64,000 bases of DNA from Corynebacterium flavescens (GCF_008693105.1 NZ_VXKK01000037.1:1-64000); one strand, 5' to 3'. Shown: positions 11,129 to 19,810, counted from the stretch's first letter. A program made the numbers and translations. The notes: generated by a model not told the origin, from the letters alone.

Positions 11129-11752
11129 TTAGTTGTTGAGCTTGCGGTAATCAAAGACGGAGTCAATGATGCCGTATTCGACTGCCTCCTGCGCGGTAAG
11201 GATCTTATCGCGGTCGGTGTCGATGCGGATCTGCTCCGGGGTGCGGCCGGTGTGCTCAGCGAGGGTGTTTTCCATGAGCTTGCGCATACGCTCGATCTCG
11301 CGGGCCTGAATCTCCAAATCTGAGACCTGGCCTTGAGTGCCCTGCGTTGCGGGCTGGTGGATGAGAACGCGGGAGTTCGGAAGAGCTGCACGCTTGCCTG
11401 GCGCACCGGCAGCGAGCAGGACCGCCGCAGCCGAGGCCGCTTGGCCTAGGCACACAGTCTGTACGTCGGGGCGAACGTAACGCATGGTGTCATAGATGGC
11501 CATCAGCGCGGTGAAAGAGCCACCGGGGGAGTTAATGTACATCGTAATATCGCGGTCAGGGTCCTGTCCCTCGAGCACGAGAAGCTGTGCCATAACGTCA
11601 TTGGCCGAGGTGTCATCCACCTGGGTGCCAAGGAAGATAATGCGCTCCTCGAAGAGCTTGGAATAGGGGTTGGTCTCTTTGGTGCCCTGCGCCGACTGCT
11701 CAATGAAAGAGGGCAGAACGTAGCGGGATGAAGGCATTTGGAACTGTGACAT
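11129..11752 (-). CDS. clpP2: ATP-dependent Clp protease proteolytic subunit 2
   Basis: Serine peptidase subunit of the ClpP1P2 complex. The catalytic Ser lies in [13 protein letters not shown], the His in [10 protein letters not shown] and the acidic residue in the DTDRDK region; the conserved INSPGG is present. The start is the ATG with AAGGAG upstream ([12 protein letters not shown]), 207 residues; the open frame upstream is antisense-like and overlaps clpP1. It follows clpP1 by 22 nt in one operon. Confidence 0.96.
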   Translation of the reverse strand: MSQFQMPSSRYVLPSFIEQSAQGTKETNPYSKLFEERIIFLGTQVDDTSANDVMAQLLVLEGQDPDRDITMYINSPGGSFTALMAIYDTMRYVRPDVQTVCLGQAASAAAVLLAAGAPGKRAALPNSRVLIHQPATQGTQGQVSDLEIQAREIERMRKLMENTLAEHTGRTPEQIRIDTDRDKILTAQEAVEYGIIDSVFDYRKLNN

Positions 11753-11774
11753 GTGGGTTATTCTCCTTAATCCC

Positions 11775-12374
11775 TTAGTTGCTGATCGGACCGCTGACGG
11801 TCTCAATAACGTGGTCGACGAGGCCGTATTCCTTGGCCTGCTCTGCGGTGAACCAACGGTCACGGTCGGAGTCGAGCGTAATCTGCTCGAAGGTCTGGCC
11901 AGTGTGTTCCGCGATGAGTTGCGCCATCTCGCGCTTGGTCTGCGCAAACTGCTCGGCTTGGATGGCAATATCGGCCGCGGTGCCACCGACACCTGCGGAA
12001 GGCTGGTGCATCATGATGCGTGCGTGCGGAAGAGCAAAACGCTTGCCCTTGGTTCCACCAGTGAGCAGGAACTGCCCCATGGAGGCCGCCAAGCCCATGC
12101 CGAAGGTAGCGATATCGCAAGGCGAGTAACGCATGGTGTCATAAATGGCCATACCTGCGGTGACCGAGCCACCCGGGGAGTTGATATAAAGCGAGATGTC
12201 ACGCGTGGGATCCTCCGCGGAAAGCAGCAGGATCTGCGCGCATAGCTTATTGGCGATGTCATCATCAACCTGCGTACCAAGGAAGATGATGCGCTCACGC
12301 AGGAGCCGCTCATAGACGCTATCGCCGAGGTTCATGCCCGCACCGGGCGCGGTCATCTGAGGATTGTCAGACAT
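11775..12374 (-). CDS. clpP1: ATP-dependent Clp protease proteolytic subunit 1
   Basis: Partner subunit of ClpP2. It has [19 protein letters not shown], the catalytic Ser in [12 protein letters not shown], the His in IMMHQPSAG and the Asp in the SDRDRW region. 199 residues. AAGGAG lies 9 nt before the ATG. As first gene of the pair it should carry the promoter; a ClgR-like box lies about 77 bp upstream. Confidence 0.96.
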   Translation of the reverse strand: MSDNPQMTAPGAGMNLGDSVYERLLRERIIFLGTQVDDDIANKLCAQILLLSAEDPTRDISLYINSPGGSVTAGMAIYDTMRYSPCDIATFGMGLAASMGQFLLTGGTKGKRFALPHARIMMHQPSAGVGGTAADIAIQAEQFAQTKREMAQLIAEHTGQTFEQITLDSDRDRWFTAEQAKEYGLVDHVIETVSGPISN

Positions 12375-12450
12375 GTAGGGATTCTCCTTGAGATACGGTT
12401 GTTATCTAATGCCACCACATTACTTACCTGCGTGACATTTGTGGGTGCTG

Positions 12451-12466
12451 TTCGCTATCAGCGTTT
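12451..12466. promoter_or_regulatory. ClgR-like operator upstream of clpP1P2
   Basis: TTCGCTATCAGCGTTT contains the palindrome CGCT-ATC-AGCG, close to the CGC...GCG core recalled for the ClgR activator of clp genes in actinobacteria. The position in the clpP1 upstream region fits. Based on recalled consensus, not on a search. Confidence 0.5.
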
Positions 12467-12578
12467 GCAGTCCTTTAGTTGCCGCTTTTCACGTGCAGCA
12501 GTTGTACAGAACCTGCGGGCGAGCAGGGAGCGAAGACTCGGTGCCCCACCGCGGGAAGGACGCTACGAGAAAGACAAA

Positions 12579-12611
12579 GGGCCCAGCGCAGCTATTGCTA
12601 GCGCTGGGCCC
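12579..12611 (-). terminator. Rho-independent terminator after tig
   Basis: An 11-bp perfect stem GGGCCCAGCGC/GCGCTGGGCCC with an 11-nt loop is followed on the minus strand by TTTGTCTTTC, 26 nt after the tig stop. Confidence 0.85.
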
Positions 12612-12636
12612 TCAACTCACGTGGAGTAGCTGAAAT

Positions 12637-13989
12637 CTACTCGGACTCGGAAGGGGTGTCCTCTTCCTCAACCTCGCCGAAGTACTGCTCGACATCGACC
12701 TTGTTGCCCTCTTTGTCCTTGGCATCGACGCGGCAGATAGCGGCTGCGAGAGCCTTGCCACGACGAACGTCCGCAAAGAGGTTTGCAATCTGGCCATTGG
12801 ACTGCAGCTGCTGAACAAACTGGTTCGGATCCATGCCGTAGGACTGCGCGGTGAACAAGATGTGGTCCGTCAGCTCCTGCTGGGAGACCTCAGGCTGCTC
12901 CTGCTCAGCGAGAGCATCCAGGAACAGCTGGGTGCGCACGGATTCTTCGGACTGCTTGCGCACGTCCTTGTCGAACTCCTCGCGGCTGGTGCCCTGCGCC
13001 TCCAGAAGCTGTGCAAGAGCCTTCTCGTCGTGAGCGAGCTGGCCAAGTACCTGGTGCAGCTGGGAGTGGACCTGCTCATCAACGATGGAAGCAGGAAGCT
13101 CGAAGGAAGTCTTTGCCAAAGCAGCCTTGAGAACCTCGTCGCGGATGCTGGCGGCCTGCTCCGACTTCTTGGACTCCTCGACCTGTGCCTTGGTGGACTC
13201 GCGCAGCTCTTCGATGGTGTCGAACTCAGAAGCCATCTGAGCAAACTCGTCATCGAGCTCCGGAAGCTTGCGCTCCTTGGTCTGGTCGACGTGGACCTTG
13301 ATGGTGGCCTCTTCGCCCTTGTGGTCACCGGTCTGGATTTCGGAGGTGAACTCCGCATCCTCGCCGCTCTTCAGGCCACGCAGGGCGGTGTCCAGCCCCT
13401 GGATGAGGTCGTCATCACCGATGCGATAAGAAAGACCCTCAGTGGAGGCCTCGTCGACCTTGGTGCCGTCAATCTCGGCGGTGATGTCAACGATGGCGTA
13501 GTCACCGGTCTTCAGCTTGCGCTTGGTGTCCTTGAGCTCGCCGAAGCGCTCCGCCAAGTCCTCGAGAGCCTTGTCAACGTCTTCCTCGGTGATCTCCGTA
13601 GCTGGAACCGTGACGCTAAGCTCAGCGAAGTCCGGAACCTCGAACTCGGGGCGAACGTCTACCTCAGCGGTGAACTCGACAAAGTCGTTGTCTTCGATCT
13701 TGGAGATGTCAACGTCGGGTTGGCCAATGACCTTGAGCTCATTCTCATTTACAGCCTGCTCGTAGCGGGTAGGCAGCATGTCATTGACAACCTGCTCGAG
13801 GATGGGGCCGCGGCCAAAGCGGGCGTCAATAAGCTGGCGGGGTGCCTTACCCTTACGGAAACCGGGAATGGAGACCTGCTGCGCGATAGCCGCGTAGGCC
13901 TGGTCGATTTCCTTGTCCAGCTCAGCAAACGGAACGTTGACGGTGAGCTTGACACGAGTATCGCTCAGCTTGTCTACGGTGGTCTTCAC
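12637..13989 (-). CDS. tig: Trigger factor, ribosome-associated chaperone
   Basis: 450 residues. The ribosome-binding N-terminal domain carries the signature [17 protein letters not shown] (about 43-60). The FKBP-type peptidyl-prolyl isomerase domain (about 155-240) and helical C-terminal arms follow, ending in the usual acidic tail [12 protein letters not shown]. The start is GTG ([12 protein letters not shown]), 8 nt after AGGAG. The clp genes follow on the same strand, but a terminator separates them. Confidence 0.96.
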   Translation of the reverse strand: MKTTVDKLSDTRVKLTVNVPFAELDKEIDQAYAAIAQQVSIPGFRKGKAPRQLIDARFGRGPILEQVVNDMLPTRYEQAVNENELKVIGQPDVDISKIEDNDFVEFTAEVDVRPEFEVPDFAELSVTVPATEITEEDVDKALEDLAERFGELKDTKRKLKTGDYAIVDITAEIDGTKVDEASTEGLSYRIGDDDLIQGLDTALRGLKSGEDAEFTSEIQTGDHKGEEATIKVHVDQTKERKLPELDDEFAQMASEFDTIEELRESTKAQVEESKKSEQAASIRDEVLKAALAKTSFELPASIVDEQVHSQLHQVLGQLAHDEKALAQLLEAQGTSREEFDKDVRKQSEESVRTQLFLDALAEQEQPEVSQQELTDHILFTAQSYGMDPNQFVQQLQSNGQIANLFADVRRGKALAAAICRVDAKDKEGNKVDVEQYFGEVEEEDTPSESE

Positions 13990-14037
13990 GAGTAACTCTC
14001 CTGGCTTCTTGAGGTGTTTAGTGCAAAATTAAAAACA

Positions 14038-14075
14038 GGGGTCTGGAAATTCCATAAAGGGCATTTCCAGACCCC
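14038..14075 (-). terminator. Terminator of tRNA-Pro
   Basis: A 13-bp perfect stem GGGGTCTGGAAAT/ATTTCCAGACCCC with a 12-nt loop is followed on the minus strand by TGTTTTTAATTTT, 6 nt after the tRNA. Confidence 0.85.
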
Positions 14076-14081
14076 CATACG

Positions 14082-14155
14082 TCGGGGCGACAGGATTTGA
14101 ACCTGCGACCCCCTGCTCCCAAAGCAGGTGCGCTACCAAGCTGCGCCACGCCCCG
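14082..14155 (-). tRNA. tRNA-Pro(UGG)
   Basis: 74 nt with acceptor CGGGGCG/CGCCCCG, D arm, anticodon stem CCTGC/GCAGG with loop TTTGGGA (anticodon TGG), T arm around GTTCAAATCC and discriminator A. CCA is not encoded. Confidence 0.95.
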
Positions 14156-14365
14156 TATGTAGGCCACTGCGACATGTGAACATGTAGCGCAGGTGCGTTG
14201 CATACTGGAGCAAGTGTAGCGGGTCTGGGCCAAAGCACCCAACATAGCCCCCACGCTTATTACATATTCGCAGTTAATGGATACTTTTCAGCGCTTGCCG
14301 ACGACGCCCTTACAACGCCGAAATCAACACCTAAAGTTGCAAAAGACACCCTCTACAACGACAAG

Positions 14366-14401
14366 GCACCCAGCATCCCCACTGTCGTGGGAGCTGGGTG
14401 C
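14366..14401. terminator. Inverted repeat downstream of the DUF1542-type gene
   Basis: GCACCCAGC (14366-14374) and GCTGGGTGC (14393-14401) form a 9-bp stem. It lies 60 nt past the stop of the minus-strand gene at 14463. There is no T-run on the far side, so its role as a terminator is tentative. The 307 bp from 14156 to 14462 otherwise contain no gene. Confidence 0.45.
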
Positions 14402-14462
14402 AAAAATTAAGTGCTGCAACGCCCGGAGAGAGCCTGCAAACTTAGGGTTGAGAAGTCACGGC

Positions 14463-15305
14463 CTAGAAATCAAAGCCGAGGTCGAAACCGCCGCCGTCTC
14501 CTCCGTCACCGCCAAAGAGACCGTCGAAGAAGCCGCCTTCATCGCCGCCCCCCATGTCTCCGCCGTCACCAGCATCGCCGCCGTCACCAGCATCGCCGCC
14601 GTCACCCATGTCTCCGCCGTCTCCACCATCAGCACCGCCATCACCGGAGTCTCCACCCCAGTCCCCACCTTCGGCCTGCTCACCCGAGTAGCCCACGCCG
14701 GCCATGCCAGCAAACATAGCGTTAAACATCATGGAATAGCCGAGCATCCACACGCCAGTGGTGAGCGCATCGGCCCACCACGGCCGCGAGTACCAGCCTG
14801 CAGGAACAGGGCGCCCAGCGACGGTGCCACCAGGGTAATAGTTGGGGGTCTCATCCGAGGCATAAGGCGAAGCGGTAAGCGTTTCGCCATTGGCTTCGAC
14901 CGTGCGCTTCTCCGTGACTTTGCCCGCCGCACGCTGGCCCTCCAGCGGTGGCAGTTCCGGGCCGGCGCTCATGCCCATGATTTCACGGGCGGCATTCACG
15001 TAATGCAAGCCCTCCAGCGCGGATTCCCTAGCCAACTTAGCCTGCTTAACAGTGTTTGCCTGGGAGATGGCCGAGTTAGCTGCAGTGAAACGCTCCGAAG
15101 CATCCGCCATTGCCTGCTGCGATGCCAAGTCTGTGCCAGAAATCTGCATCACCTGCCCACCGAGGCGCTCAATCCACCTCCGCGCGTCCGCCTGCGCATC
15201 CGCCAAGGCCTCAGACGCGCGCAATTCTTCGCGCTGCTTACCGTTACGCGAGATCAAGTAGGCGGCACCGCCGCCCAGAATAATGAGAATCAATAACAAG
15301 CTCAC
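14463..15305 (-). CDS. DUF1542-like membrane protein with Gly/Asp repeat tail
   Basis: About 280 residues from the preferred GTG at 15305, which has GGAAG upstream; a GTG at 15365 would add 20 residues. An N-terminal hydrophobic helix (SLLLILIILGGGAAYLI) is followed by an Ala-rich helical region (about 25-110), a Pro/Gly spacer with a second hydrophobic patch (GVWMLGYSMMFNAMF) and a tail of about 70 residues made of GGD, GGDAGD and GGDMGD units. Such tails are low-complexity and prone to length change. Similar proteins occur widely in Corynebacterium. Function unknown. Confidence 0.75.
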   Translation of the reverse strand: MSLLLILIILGGGAAYLISRNGKQREELRASEALADAQADARRWIERLGGQVMQISGTDLASQQAMADASERFTAANSAISQANTVKQAKLARESALEGLHYVNAAREIMGMSAGPELPPLEGQRAAGKVTEKRTVEANGETLTASPYASDETPNYYPGGTVAGRPVPAGWYSRPWWADALTTGVWMLGYSMMFNAMFAGMAGVGYSGEQAEGGDWGGDSGDGGADGGDGGDMGDGGDAGDGGDAGDGGDMGGGDEGGFFDGLFGGDGGDGGGFDLGFDF

Positions 15306-15482
15306 TGGGGCATCACTTCCATCTAAAGGCTTCAAATTCAGGGCCGTAGGTCTCCGCGCCTGCACGCAAAAACGCTGTTTAGCAACATTCCTTTCAACGA
15401 CCAGCCTATCGAATTAGTTCCCCATTTTTCTTCTGGCGACCCCGTGCGCTAAAGTAGAGCGCGCGTCAGAAAATGACCCTAT

Positions 15483-15557
15483 GGGAATGTCGTATAGTGG
15501 CTAATACCTCAGCCTTCCAAGCTGAAGACGCGGGTTCGATTCCCGTCATTCCCTCCA
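15483..15557 (+). tRNA. tRNA-Gly(UCC), likely prophage attachment target
   Basis: Acceptor GGGAATG/CATTCCC, anticodon stem TCAGC/GCTGA with loop CTTCCAA (anticodon TCC), T arm around GGTTCGATTCC, discriminator T and encoded CCA (15555-15557). Host genes end here and phage-like genes start 400 bp later. The 3' half is therefore the probable attL core; the matching attR would lie beyond the window. Confidence 0.93.
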
Positions 15558-15562
15558 CTAAA

Positions 15563-15604
15563 AACCGCCCCGTGACCTGCGCAGACAGGCCGCCGGGTGG
15601 TTTT
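15563..15604 (+). terminator. Terminator after tRNA-Gly
   Basis: AACCGCCC (15563-15570) pairs with GGGTGGTT (15595-15602) with one G-T pair, followed by TT. It could end the tRNA transcript and lies on the presumed phage side of the attachment core. Confidence 0.55.
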
Positions 15605-15956
15605 GTACTATCTGGTATCAGAAACGATGGCAGCCAAAATGGCAGCCAGACACAAACAATTAGTACAAAATCCCCCTAGCCTCGATAGCGCGATTCACCC
15701 CCGCCCAAGGCTTAGAGCCTGCTGGTGCTGCTAATCCGTGGGGTGTGGGGGCTGCTGCGGGATATTTGCGGGATGGGGGGCGGTTTACTGTCGTGGGATT
15801 GTCATGGGATTTATGCCCTGCAGGGGCCGGGAGGTTTTGACTATACATACCAAATATGTGAACCCCACCACAAACATTGCCCACCAACTAGACACTACTG
15901 TGCACACGGTATACACTTAGGGTATCAGCAAGAAATACCAACCGAAAGGCAAGACA
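15601..15956. other. Repeat-rich region next to the attachment site
   Basis: This 356-bp gap holds no convincing gene. TTTTGTACTA (15601-15610) and its perfect inverse TAGTACAAAA (15661-15670) flank two tandem copies of ATGGCAGCCA(A/G)A (15627-15650). Further on, G-rich direct repeats built on GCGGGAT and GTGGGATT occur around 15755-15815. Such paired arms beside a tRNA suggest integrase or excisionase binding sites. A plus-strand promoter for the next gene should lie near 15,880-15,930, but no strong consensus was found. Confidence 0.45.
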
Positions 15957-16370
15957 ATGAGCACCCCACGATTCATCAACCAGGCCGGAGAATGGCTAGT
16001 CCGCATCCCCAAAGCAGACTTCGAGCAGGGAAAAGAAATCACAGTCCCCAAGAAAACCGGCGAATCCAAAGTTCGAATCGATGACTGGATGGAAGAAGAT
16101 GGCGATGACTACCTCTGCGCATTCACCGACCTAAACCCTAAGCCTAAAAAATCCACCCCACGCAAAGCCTCACCCCGCCGCCCCAAGGCCCAGGCTGGCA
16201 CTAGCGCCACCGCCCGCCAGCTTGCATTCCTGCAAAAGCTTCTAGACCAGAACGCGATCAAGCTCGCCACCGACCTCTACGATTTTGACGGCCTGCGCAT
16301 CGACGTGAGTGATAAGAAATCACTCACCAAAAAAGACGCATCATTTTTCATCGACATGCTCAACGCATAG
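15957..16370 (+). CDS. Hypothetical protein with short C-terminal helical domain
   Basis: 137 residues. The first 65 residues look like a small basic/acidic beta domain. A Lys/Pro/Arg-rich linker (KPKPKKSTPRKASPRRPK) follows. The last 45 residues, starting ATARQLAFLQKLL and ending LTKKDASFFIDML, match a short helical module recalled from the tails of many actinobacterial DNA-associated proteins. AAAGG lies 8 nt before the ATG. It is the first of three co-directional genes opposite to the late operon, probably expressed in the lysogen. Confidence 0.7.
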   Translation: MSTPRFINQAGEWLVRIPKADFEQGKEITVPKKTGESKVRIDDWMEEDGDDYLCAFTDLNPKPKKSTPRKASPRRPKAQAGTSATARQLAFLQKLLDQNAIKLATDLYDFDGLRIDVSDKKSLTKKDASFFIDMLNA

Positions 16371-16384
16371 GAAAGGACACCATC

Positions 16385-16633
16385 ATGAACACCCCTAAAA
16401 TCACTGCATCAATAACCGGCCAGCTAGAAGAATCTGTAGGAAGTCTGAGCATCCTTGACGTAGGGAAGCATGTCCCCAGGGGGGAAATTGTCTCCACCCC
16501 TGCGATGGACATTGTGACAATCTGCCGAGACGGGGAGGAAATCGACGAGGTTGCTGTCGAGCCCTGCGAGGATGCGGCCCCTTATGATGCGGCTGTCCGC
16601 AATGCTGGATACGACAATTTCACATGGATCTAG
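16385..16633 (+). CDS. Hypothetical acidic protein
   Basis: 82 residues, starting 14 nt after the previous stop with AAAGGA upstream. It is rich in Asp and Glu (DGEEIDEVAVEPCEDAA) with no motif recognised. Its place in the plus-strand module suggests joint expression with its neighbours. Confidence 0.6.
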   Translation: MNTPKITASITGQLEESVGSLSILDVGKHVPRGEIVSTPAMDIVTICRDGEEIDEVAVEPCEDAAPYDAAVRNAGYDNFTWI

Positions 16634-16637
16634 AAAA

Positions 16638-16708
16638 GCCCAGCGGCAAAAGTGGAGGATTACCTCCGATTAGGATGCAGGACAACCCTCAATGAAAGGC
16701 CGCTGGGC
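16638..16708 (+). ncRNA. Possible structured RNA between two small genes
   Basis: GCCCAGCGGC (16638-16647) pairs perfectly with GCCGCTGGGC (16699-16708). The enclosed 51 nt contain a second hairpin GGAGG-ATTA-CCTCC (16654-16667). There is no T-run, so this is not a normal terminator. It could be a processed leader or small RNA, or a protein-binding site. Confidence 0.35.
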
Positions 16709-16744
16709 CTAAGGGCAGGATACCACATATGAAAGGAAACCATC

Positions 16745-16966
16745 ATGCATTCTGAACGCTCGGATGAGAAGATTTTGATGGATGCGCTGCAAGCCGCGAA
16801 TGAGGCAGCGGAGAATGAGCGACGGGCGCGGATGCACCTAGCCGAGGAGGCAGGGCGGGTCGCCGCAGCACCCTATTCGAATGTGAGCGCCATCGCCGCC
16901 ATGCTAGGCAAGACGCGCACCACCATCACGAAATGGCGTGATGCTTGGCTAGAAAAGAACGCATAG
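16745..16966 (+). CDS. Small helix-turn-helix protein
   Basis: 73 residues. An N-terminal Ala/Glu-rich helix (about 10-40) precedes a homeodomain-like helix-turn-helix, YSNVSAIAAMLGKTRTTITKW, near the C-terminus. GAAAGGA lies upstream of the ATG. Likely a small DNA-binding regulator; the target is unknown. A good terminator follows 18 nt after the stop. Confidence 0.75.
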   Translation: MHSERSDEKILMDALQAANEAAENERRARMHLAEEAGRVAAAPYSNVSAIAAMLGKTRTTITKWRDAWLEKNA

Positions 16967-16983
16967 TGCAGAGCATGTCTTGT

Positions 16984-17015
16984 AGCCCCTACTTCCACGC
17001 CTAGCGGGGCTTTTT
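16984..17015 (+). terminator. Terminator of the plus-strand module
   Basis: AGCCCC (16984-16989) pairs with GGGGCT (17006-17011), followed by TTTTTCTTT. Confidence 0.75.
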
Positions 17016-17036
17016 CTTTGCCCTAAAACGACGAAA

Positions 17037-17064
17037 TGACCCCCACCGCAAGGGGTGAGGGTCA
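17037..17064 (-). terminator. Terminator of the phage late operon
   Basis: TGACCC/GGGTCA with an inner CACC/GGTG stem overlaps the last stop codon of the late genes and is followed on the minus strand by TTTCGTCGTTTT. Confidence 0.7.
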
Positions 17065-17478
17065 GGGTTGTGGTTCATCGCGTGCGCGGTAGGTCGGCTC
17101 GTAGGCCAGGATTTCGGCTAGATCTTCCACGTCGGGGAGGTCTGGCACGCCTGCCAGGTGCTCGGGGGGCTGCGCGGCTCGCCATACTGTGACGCGCTGC
17201 AGGTAGTCCAGGAAAGTATGCAAACGGAGCCGAAGTCGGTGAGAGTGAGTTTGCTCGGAATGCAGGTCAGAACGCAAGGCCTCAACATTCCGGGTTAGCC
17301 CCTCGATCTTCGCGTCTTGCTTGTCTACGCGCTCGGCTAGGTCATCAATGAGGGATTGCTGCGTCGCAGTTTTTCCCTCTTCCTTTTTGCCTTGCTTACC
17401 GATCAGTGCGACTAGCACGCTAGTGATGGCGACTAGCCCACCGCCGGCTAAAAGAGTTTGGAGCCAGTCTGGGATCAT
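17062..17478 (-). CDS. Membrane-anchored coiled-coil protein, possible lysis accessory
   Basis: 138 residues: one N-terminal membrane helix (LLAGGGLVAITSVLVALIG, about 9-27), then a coiled coil (about 30-85) and an acidic tail. Position directly after two membrane proteins and the endolysin suggests a holin partner or spanin-like role; the phage would still have to breach the mycolate layer. No mycolylarabinogalactan esterase (LysB) was seen. Overlaps the upstream gene by 4 nt. Confidence 0.7.
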   Translation of the reverse strand: MIPDWLQTLLAGGGLVAITSVLVALIGKQGKKEEGKTATQQSLIDDLAERVDKQDAKIEGLTRNVEALRSDLHSEQTHSHRLRLRLHTFLDYLQRVTVWRAAQPPEHLAGVPDLPDVEDLAEILAYEPTYRARDEPQP

Positions 17479-17879
17479 TGTCCCACCGCCCTATGCCGAT
17501 CACGCCCCGCGATCCATGAACTCGCGGCAGCGGCTACGGCAATCAGCCCGTAGTTTTTCGCACTCACCCAGCCCCTATCCCAGTCGGCGATGAAAAACCC
17601 CCAGCACCACAGCACTACGGCGGCGGCGATGAGTGCCATGCCGATGATGCGCATCCATGAGCCGATGGGGCTGATGCGCAGGCCGGGTGGGATTACCGAG
17701 CCGATGGTGAGGATTGCGGCGATGACGGCCCACATCACCCAGATGGGCATGTGTACGATCCGTTCTACTAGCAAAAGGTGATCGGGTGCGCCGCTAATGT
17801 ACGCCCAGCTTGTGGCTGCTGCCCAGCCAGCCCACCCCAGAGTGATGAGCCGGGGTATCAGGGCAGGCCACACCCTCAT
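17475..17879 (-). CDS. Four-helix membrane protein, holin-like
   Basis: 134 residues with four hydrophobic stretches (about 8-28, 44-64, 77-97, 107-125) and a short charged C-terminus (GRDRHRAVGQ). Size, topology and location just downstream of the endolysin fit a holin. No sequence family recognised. Overlaps both neighbours by 4 nt. Confidence 0.7.
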   Translation of the reverse strand: MRVWPALIPRLITLGWAGWAAATSWAYISGAPDHLLLVERIVHMPIWVMWAVIAAILTIGSVIPPGLRISPIGSWMRIIGMALIAAAVVLWCWGFFIADWDRGWVSAKNYGLIAVAAAASSWIAGRDRHRAVGQ

Positions 17880-18346
17880 GCCGTAGTGGGGCCGGTGTAG
17901 ACGGGTAGGTCTGCGCTTTCCGCCTGTGCTACTGCCGAGGCCGCATCCTGCTTTGCGGACTCGACGCTGGCGGCGGCACTATCGGGGTATGGTGTGCGGG
18001 CTTCCTTGATGGTGATAGCTGCGAGCTTGGCCTGTGCTACAAGGTCATCTACCATAGACGGGGTGAGCTTCGCGGCTGCCACATCAGCCCGTGCCTGTTC
18101 AATCTCAGACAGTGGTACGTCTGAGCCTGGATTGGCCTTGATGGCCGCACCGAAAAGACCCAGGCCGGCAACGATGCCCAGCACCTTATCGGCATTGCCG
18201 AGCCACGCGTCGGATTGCTCCGGGGTGATTACGCCAAAACCTACCGCTACCAGCAGCAATAGCGCTACTAGTGTGTATGCGATTCGACGTATGAGCCACG
18301 GCTCCCAGCGAGATTTCTTCGAGTCCTTGATGGTGTGAGTTCCCAT
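17876..18346 (-). CDS. Putative phage holin
   Basis: 156 residues. A basic N-terminus (KDSKKSRWEPWLIRR) precedes a hydrophobic helix (IAYTLVALLLLVAVGFGVI) and a second one (VLGIVAGLGLFGAAI); the rest is an Ala-rich soluble helix. Actinophage holins with this layout usually sit directly behind the endolysin, as here (the genes share one base). Which of the two adjacent membrane proteins makes the lethal hole cannot be told from sequence. Confidence 0.75.
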   Translation of the reverse strand: MGTHTIKDSKKSRWEPWLIRRIAYTLVALLLLVAVGFGVITPEQSDAWLGNADKVLGIVAGLGLFGAAIKANPGSDVPLSEIEQARADVAAAKLTPSMVDDLVAQAKLAAITIKEARTPYPDSAAASVESAKQDAASAVAQAESADLPVYTGPTTA

Positions 18347-19713
18347 TACTTCTTCCCCTCAATCTCTTTGCGTAGGTCTGCGATGTCATGCCGGATAGCT
18401 GCGATAGCATCTACCAGCGTGAGATTCTGGCCTTTTTCGTTTTTGCCGAGCTGCGGCCAGCCCTCCCCCTGGGGGCCTCGAAGCTGTCGCCACACCTCCT
18501 GCAACGCATCAATCTGCGGGCCAAGATAACCGGTGATGAAATCGGTAAAATACTTAGTGATTCGGTCTACTGCATTCATGTCGAGTTCTTCTTTCCTGAT
18601 TGTGGTTCCGGTGAATAGGGCACGTAGTTCGTCCTCCGTGCCCCGGTAGGCGTTGACGTCGACGCCTTTAACCCAGCCGGGTACGCGGCCAAGGTCGGTG
18701 AACTGCCACAGGTCGGGGCGTCGGTCGCCGAGGGGGTAGAGCCAGATGCTCGAGGAGTCTCCGGGGTAGATGTCGCGGTACGGGCCGTCAGGCCGGGAGC
18801 CGTAGTGGGACACCCAGATTTTCCCGCCGCCCTCCTCTGCCGACGGCTCGCCGCCGGGTAGGGCCTCCCAGAAGTTCGCCCGGGAGTAGGCTCCGATGAC
18901 GTACATTCCGCGGCGGCGGAGCGCATCACGAAAGGCCACGACCTGGGTGCGGGTGATTCCTTCTTCTTCGACGTCTATCCAAACACCTGCTCCGCCTCCG
19001 CAGGCGTCCCAAATGGTTTTGGCTGCATCAGCCTGCGTCTCGATGGGCTGGTTCGGGCGTAGCCACGAGTAGTAGGCGTAGGGCTTTCCTGTGCGTCGCC
19101 AGTCGGTGATGTGGCTGACGGCTACCCAGTCGAGGTGGGCGGAGCCGTAGTTGGTGCGGATGATGCAGAAGTCCGCACCTGTGGCTGTGAGGTCAAGTCC
19201 GTCCTGCCATTCACTGACATCAAGGCCGATAAGCGTGCCCACGGTCCCTCCTCCTTCTTGCTGTTGTGGTTGGTCTGGCCACCCGGCACCCGCGAGCCAC
19301 GGCACTGGGTCGACCTGCGAGCTCTGCGCCCACACTGTGGGGTGAACCTCGAAGTGTATGTGCGGCGCAACACCGCCATTCGTGCTCGAATCCGGGTTGA
19401 TGCGTCCAATACGCTGCCCTGCCTCCACCCGCTGACCCAGCGTGACCTCCCGGATAATGTGTCCGTAGACTGTCGTGCCTGAACCATCAGCGGTGGGGTG
19501 GTCGATGACTACCCAGCCAGCCGGGTCTGGCCCGCCGAAGCCGGAGGCGGCACCTGCGTGAACAACGGTGCCGCCTTGTGCGGCGAACACAGGATCACCG
19601 CCTGAGCCGCCGTCGCGGCCATAGTCTGCACCACGGTGCACACTGCCCCACCGCGGGCCGAAGCCTGAGGTGAGCACTGCGCCCGATCTAACGGGCATGA
19701 ATCTTCGTGCCAT
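18346..19713 (-). CDS. Two-domain endolysin: M23 peptidase plus GH25 muramidase
   Basis: 455 residues. Residues about 10-130 form a LytM/M23 zinc metallopeptidase (HRGADYG ... HIHFEV) that cuts peptide cross-links. After a Gln/Gly linker, about 155-365 form a GH25 lysozyme domain (GLDVSEWQD ... WIDVEEE) that cuts the glycan. The last 78 residues are helical and probably bind the wall or oligomerise. The start is the ATG 8 nt after GGAGG (MARRFMPVRSG). A methionine at 18579 has its own purine-rich upstream stretch and could start a separate C-terminal fragment. Confidence 0.93.
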   Translation of the reverse strand: MARRFMPVRSGAVLTSGFGPRWGSVHRGADYGRDGGSGGDPVFAAQGGTVVHAGAASGFGGPDPAGWVVIDHPTADGSGTTVYGHIIREVTLGQRVEAGQRIGRINPDSSTNGGVAPHIHFEVHPTVWAQSSQVDPVPWLAGAGWPDQPQQQEGGGTVGTLIGLDVSEWQDGLDLTATGADFCIIRTNYGSAHLDWVAVSHITDWRRTGKPYAYYSWLRPNQPIETQADAAKTIWDACGGGAGVWIDVEEEGITRTQVVAFRDALRRRGMYVIGAYSRANFWEALPGGEPSAEEGGGKIWVSHYGSRPDGPYRDIYPGDSSSIWLYPLGDRRPDLWQFTDLGRVPGWVKGVDVNAYRGTEDELRALFTGTTIRKEELDMNAVDRITKYFTDFITGYLGPQIDALQEVWRQLRGPQGEGWPQLGKNEKGQNLTLVDAIAAIRHDIADLRKEIEGKK

Positions 19714-19810
19714 ATTGAGCCCTCCTTTGGGCATGAGTTAAGCCCCTACCGTGGTGCGGTCAGGGGCATGAGTAAAGCCCATGTCCGACACTCTCGGTAG
19801 AGTGCCGTGC

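Noticed and set aside
12862..13995. 377-codon plus-strand frame opposite tig
   Set aside because: Leu/Val-rich antisense shadow of trigger factor; no protein family features.
14277..15296. 339-codon plus-strand frame opposite the Gly/Asp-repeat gene
   Set aside because: Its Ala/Ser/Val repeats are simply the antisense of GGD codons; no start signal.
15660..15887. 75-codon minus-strand frame next to the attachment site, considered as an integrase remnant
   Set aside because: No tyrosine- or serine-recombinase motif, no ribosome site and an overlap with the repeat region.
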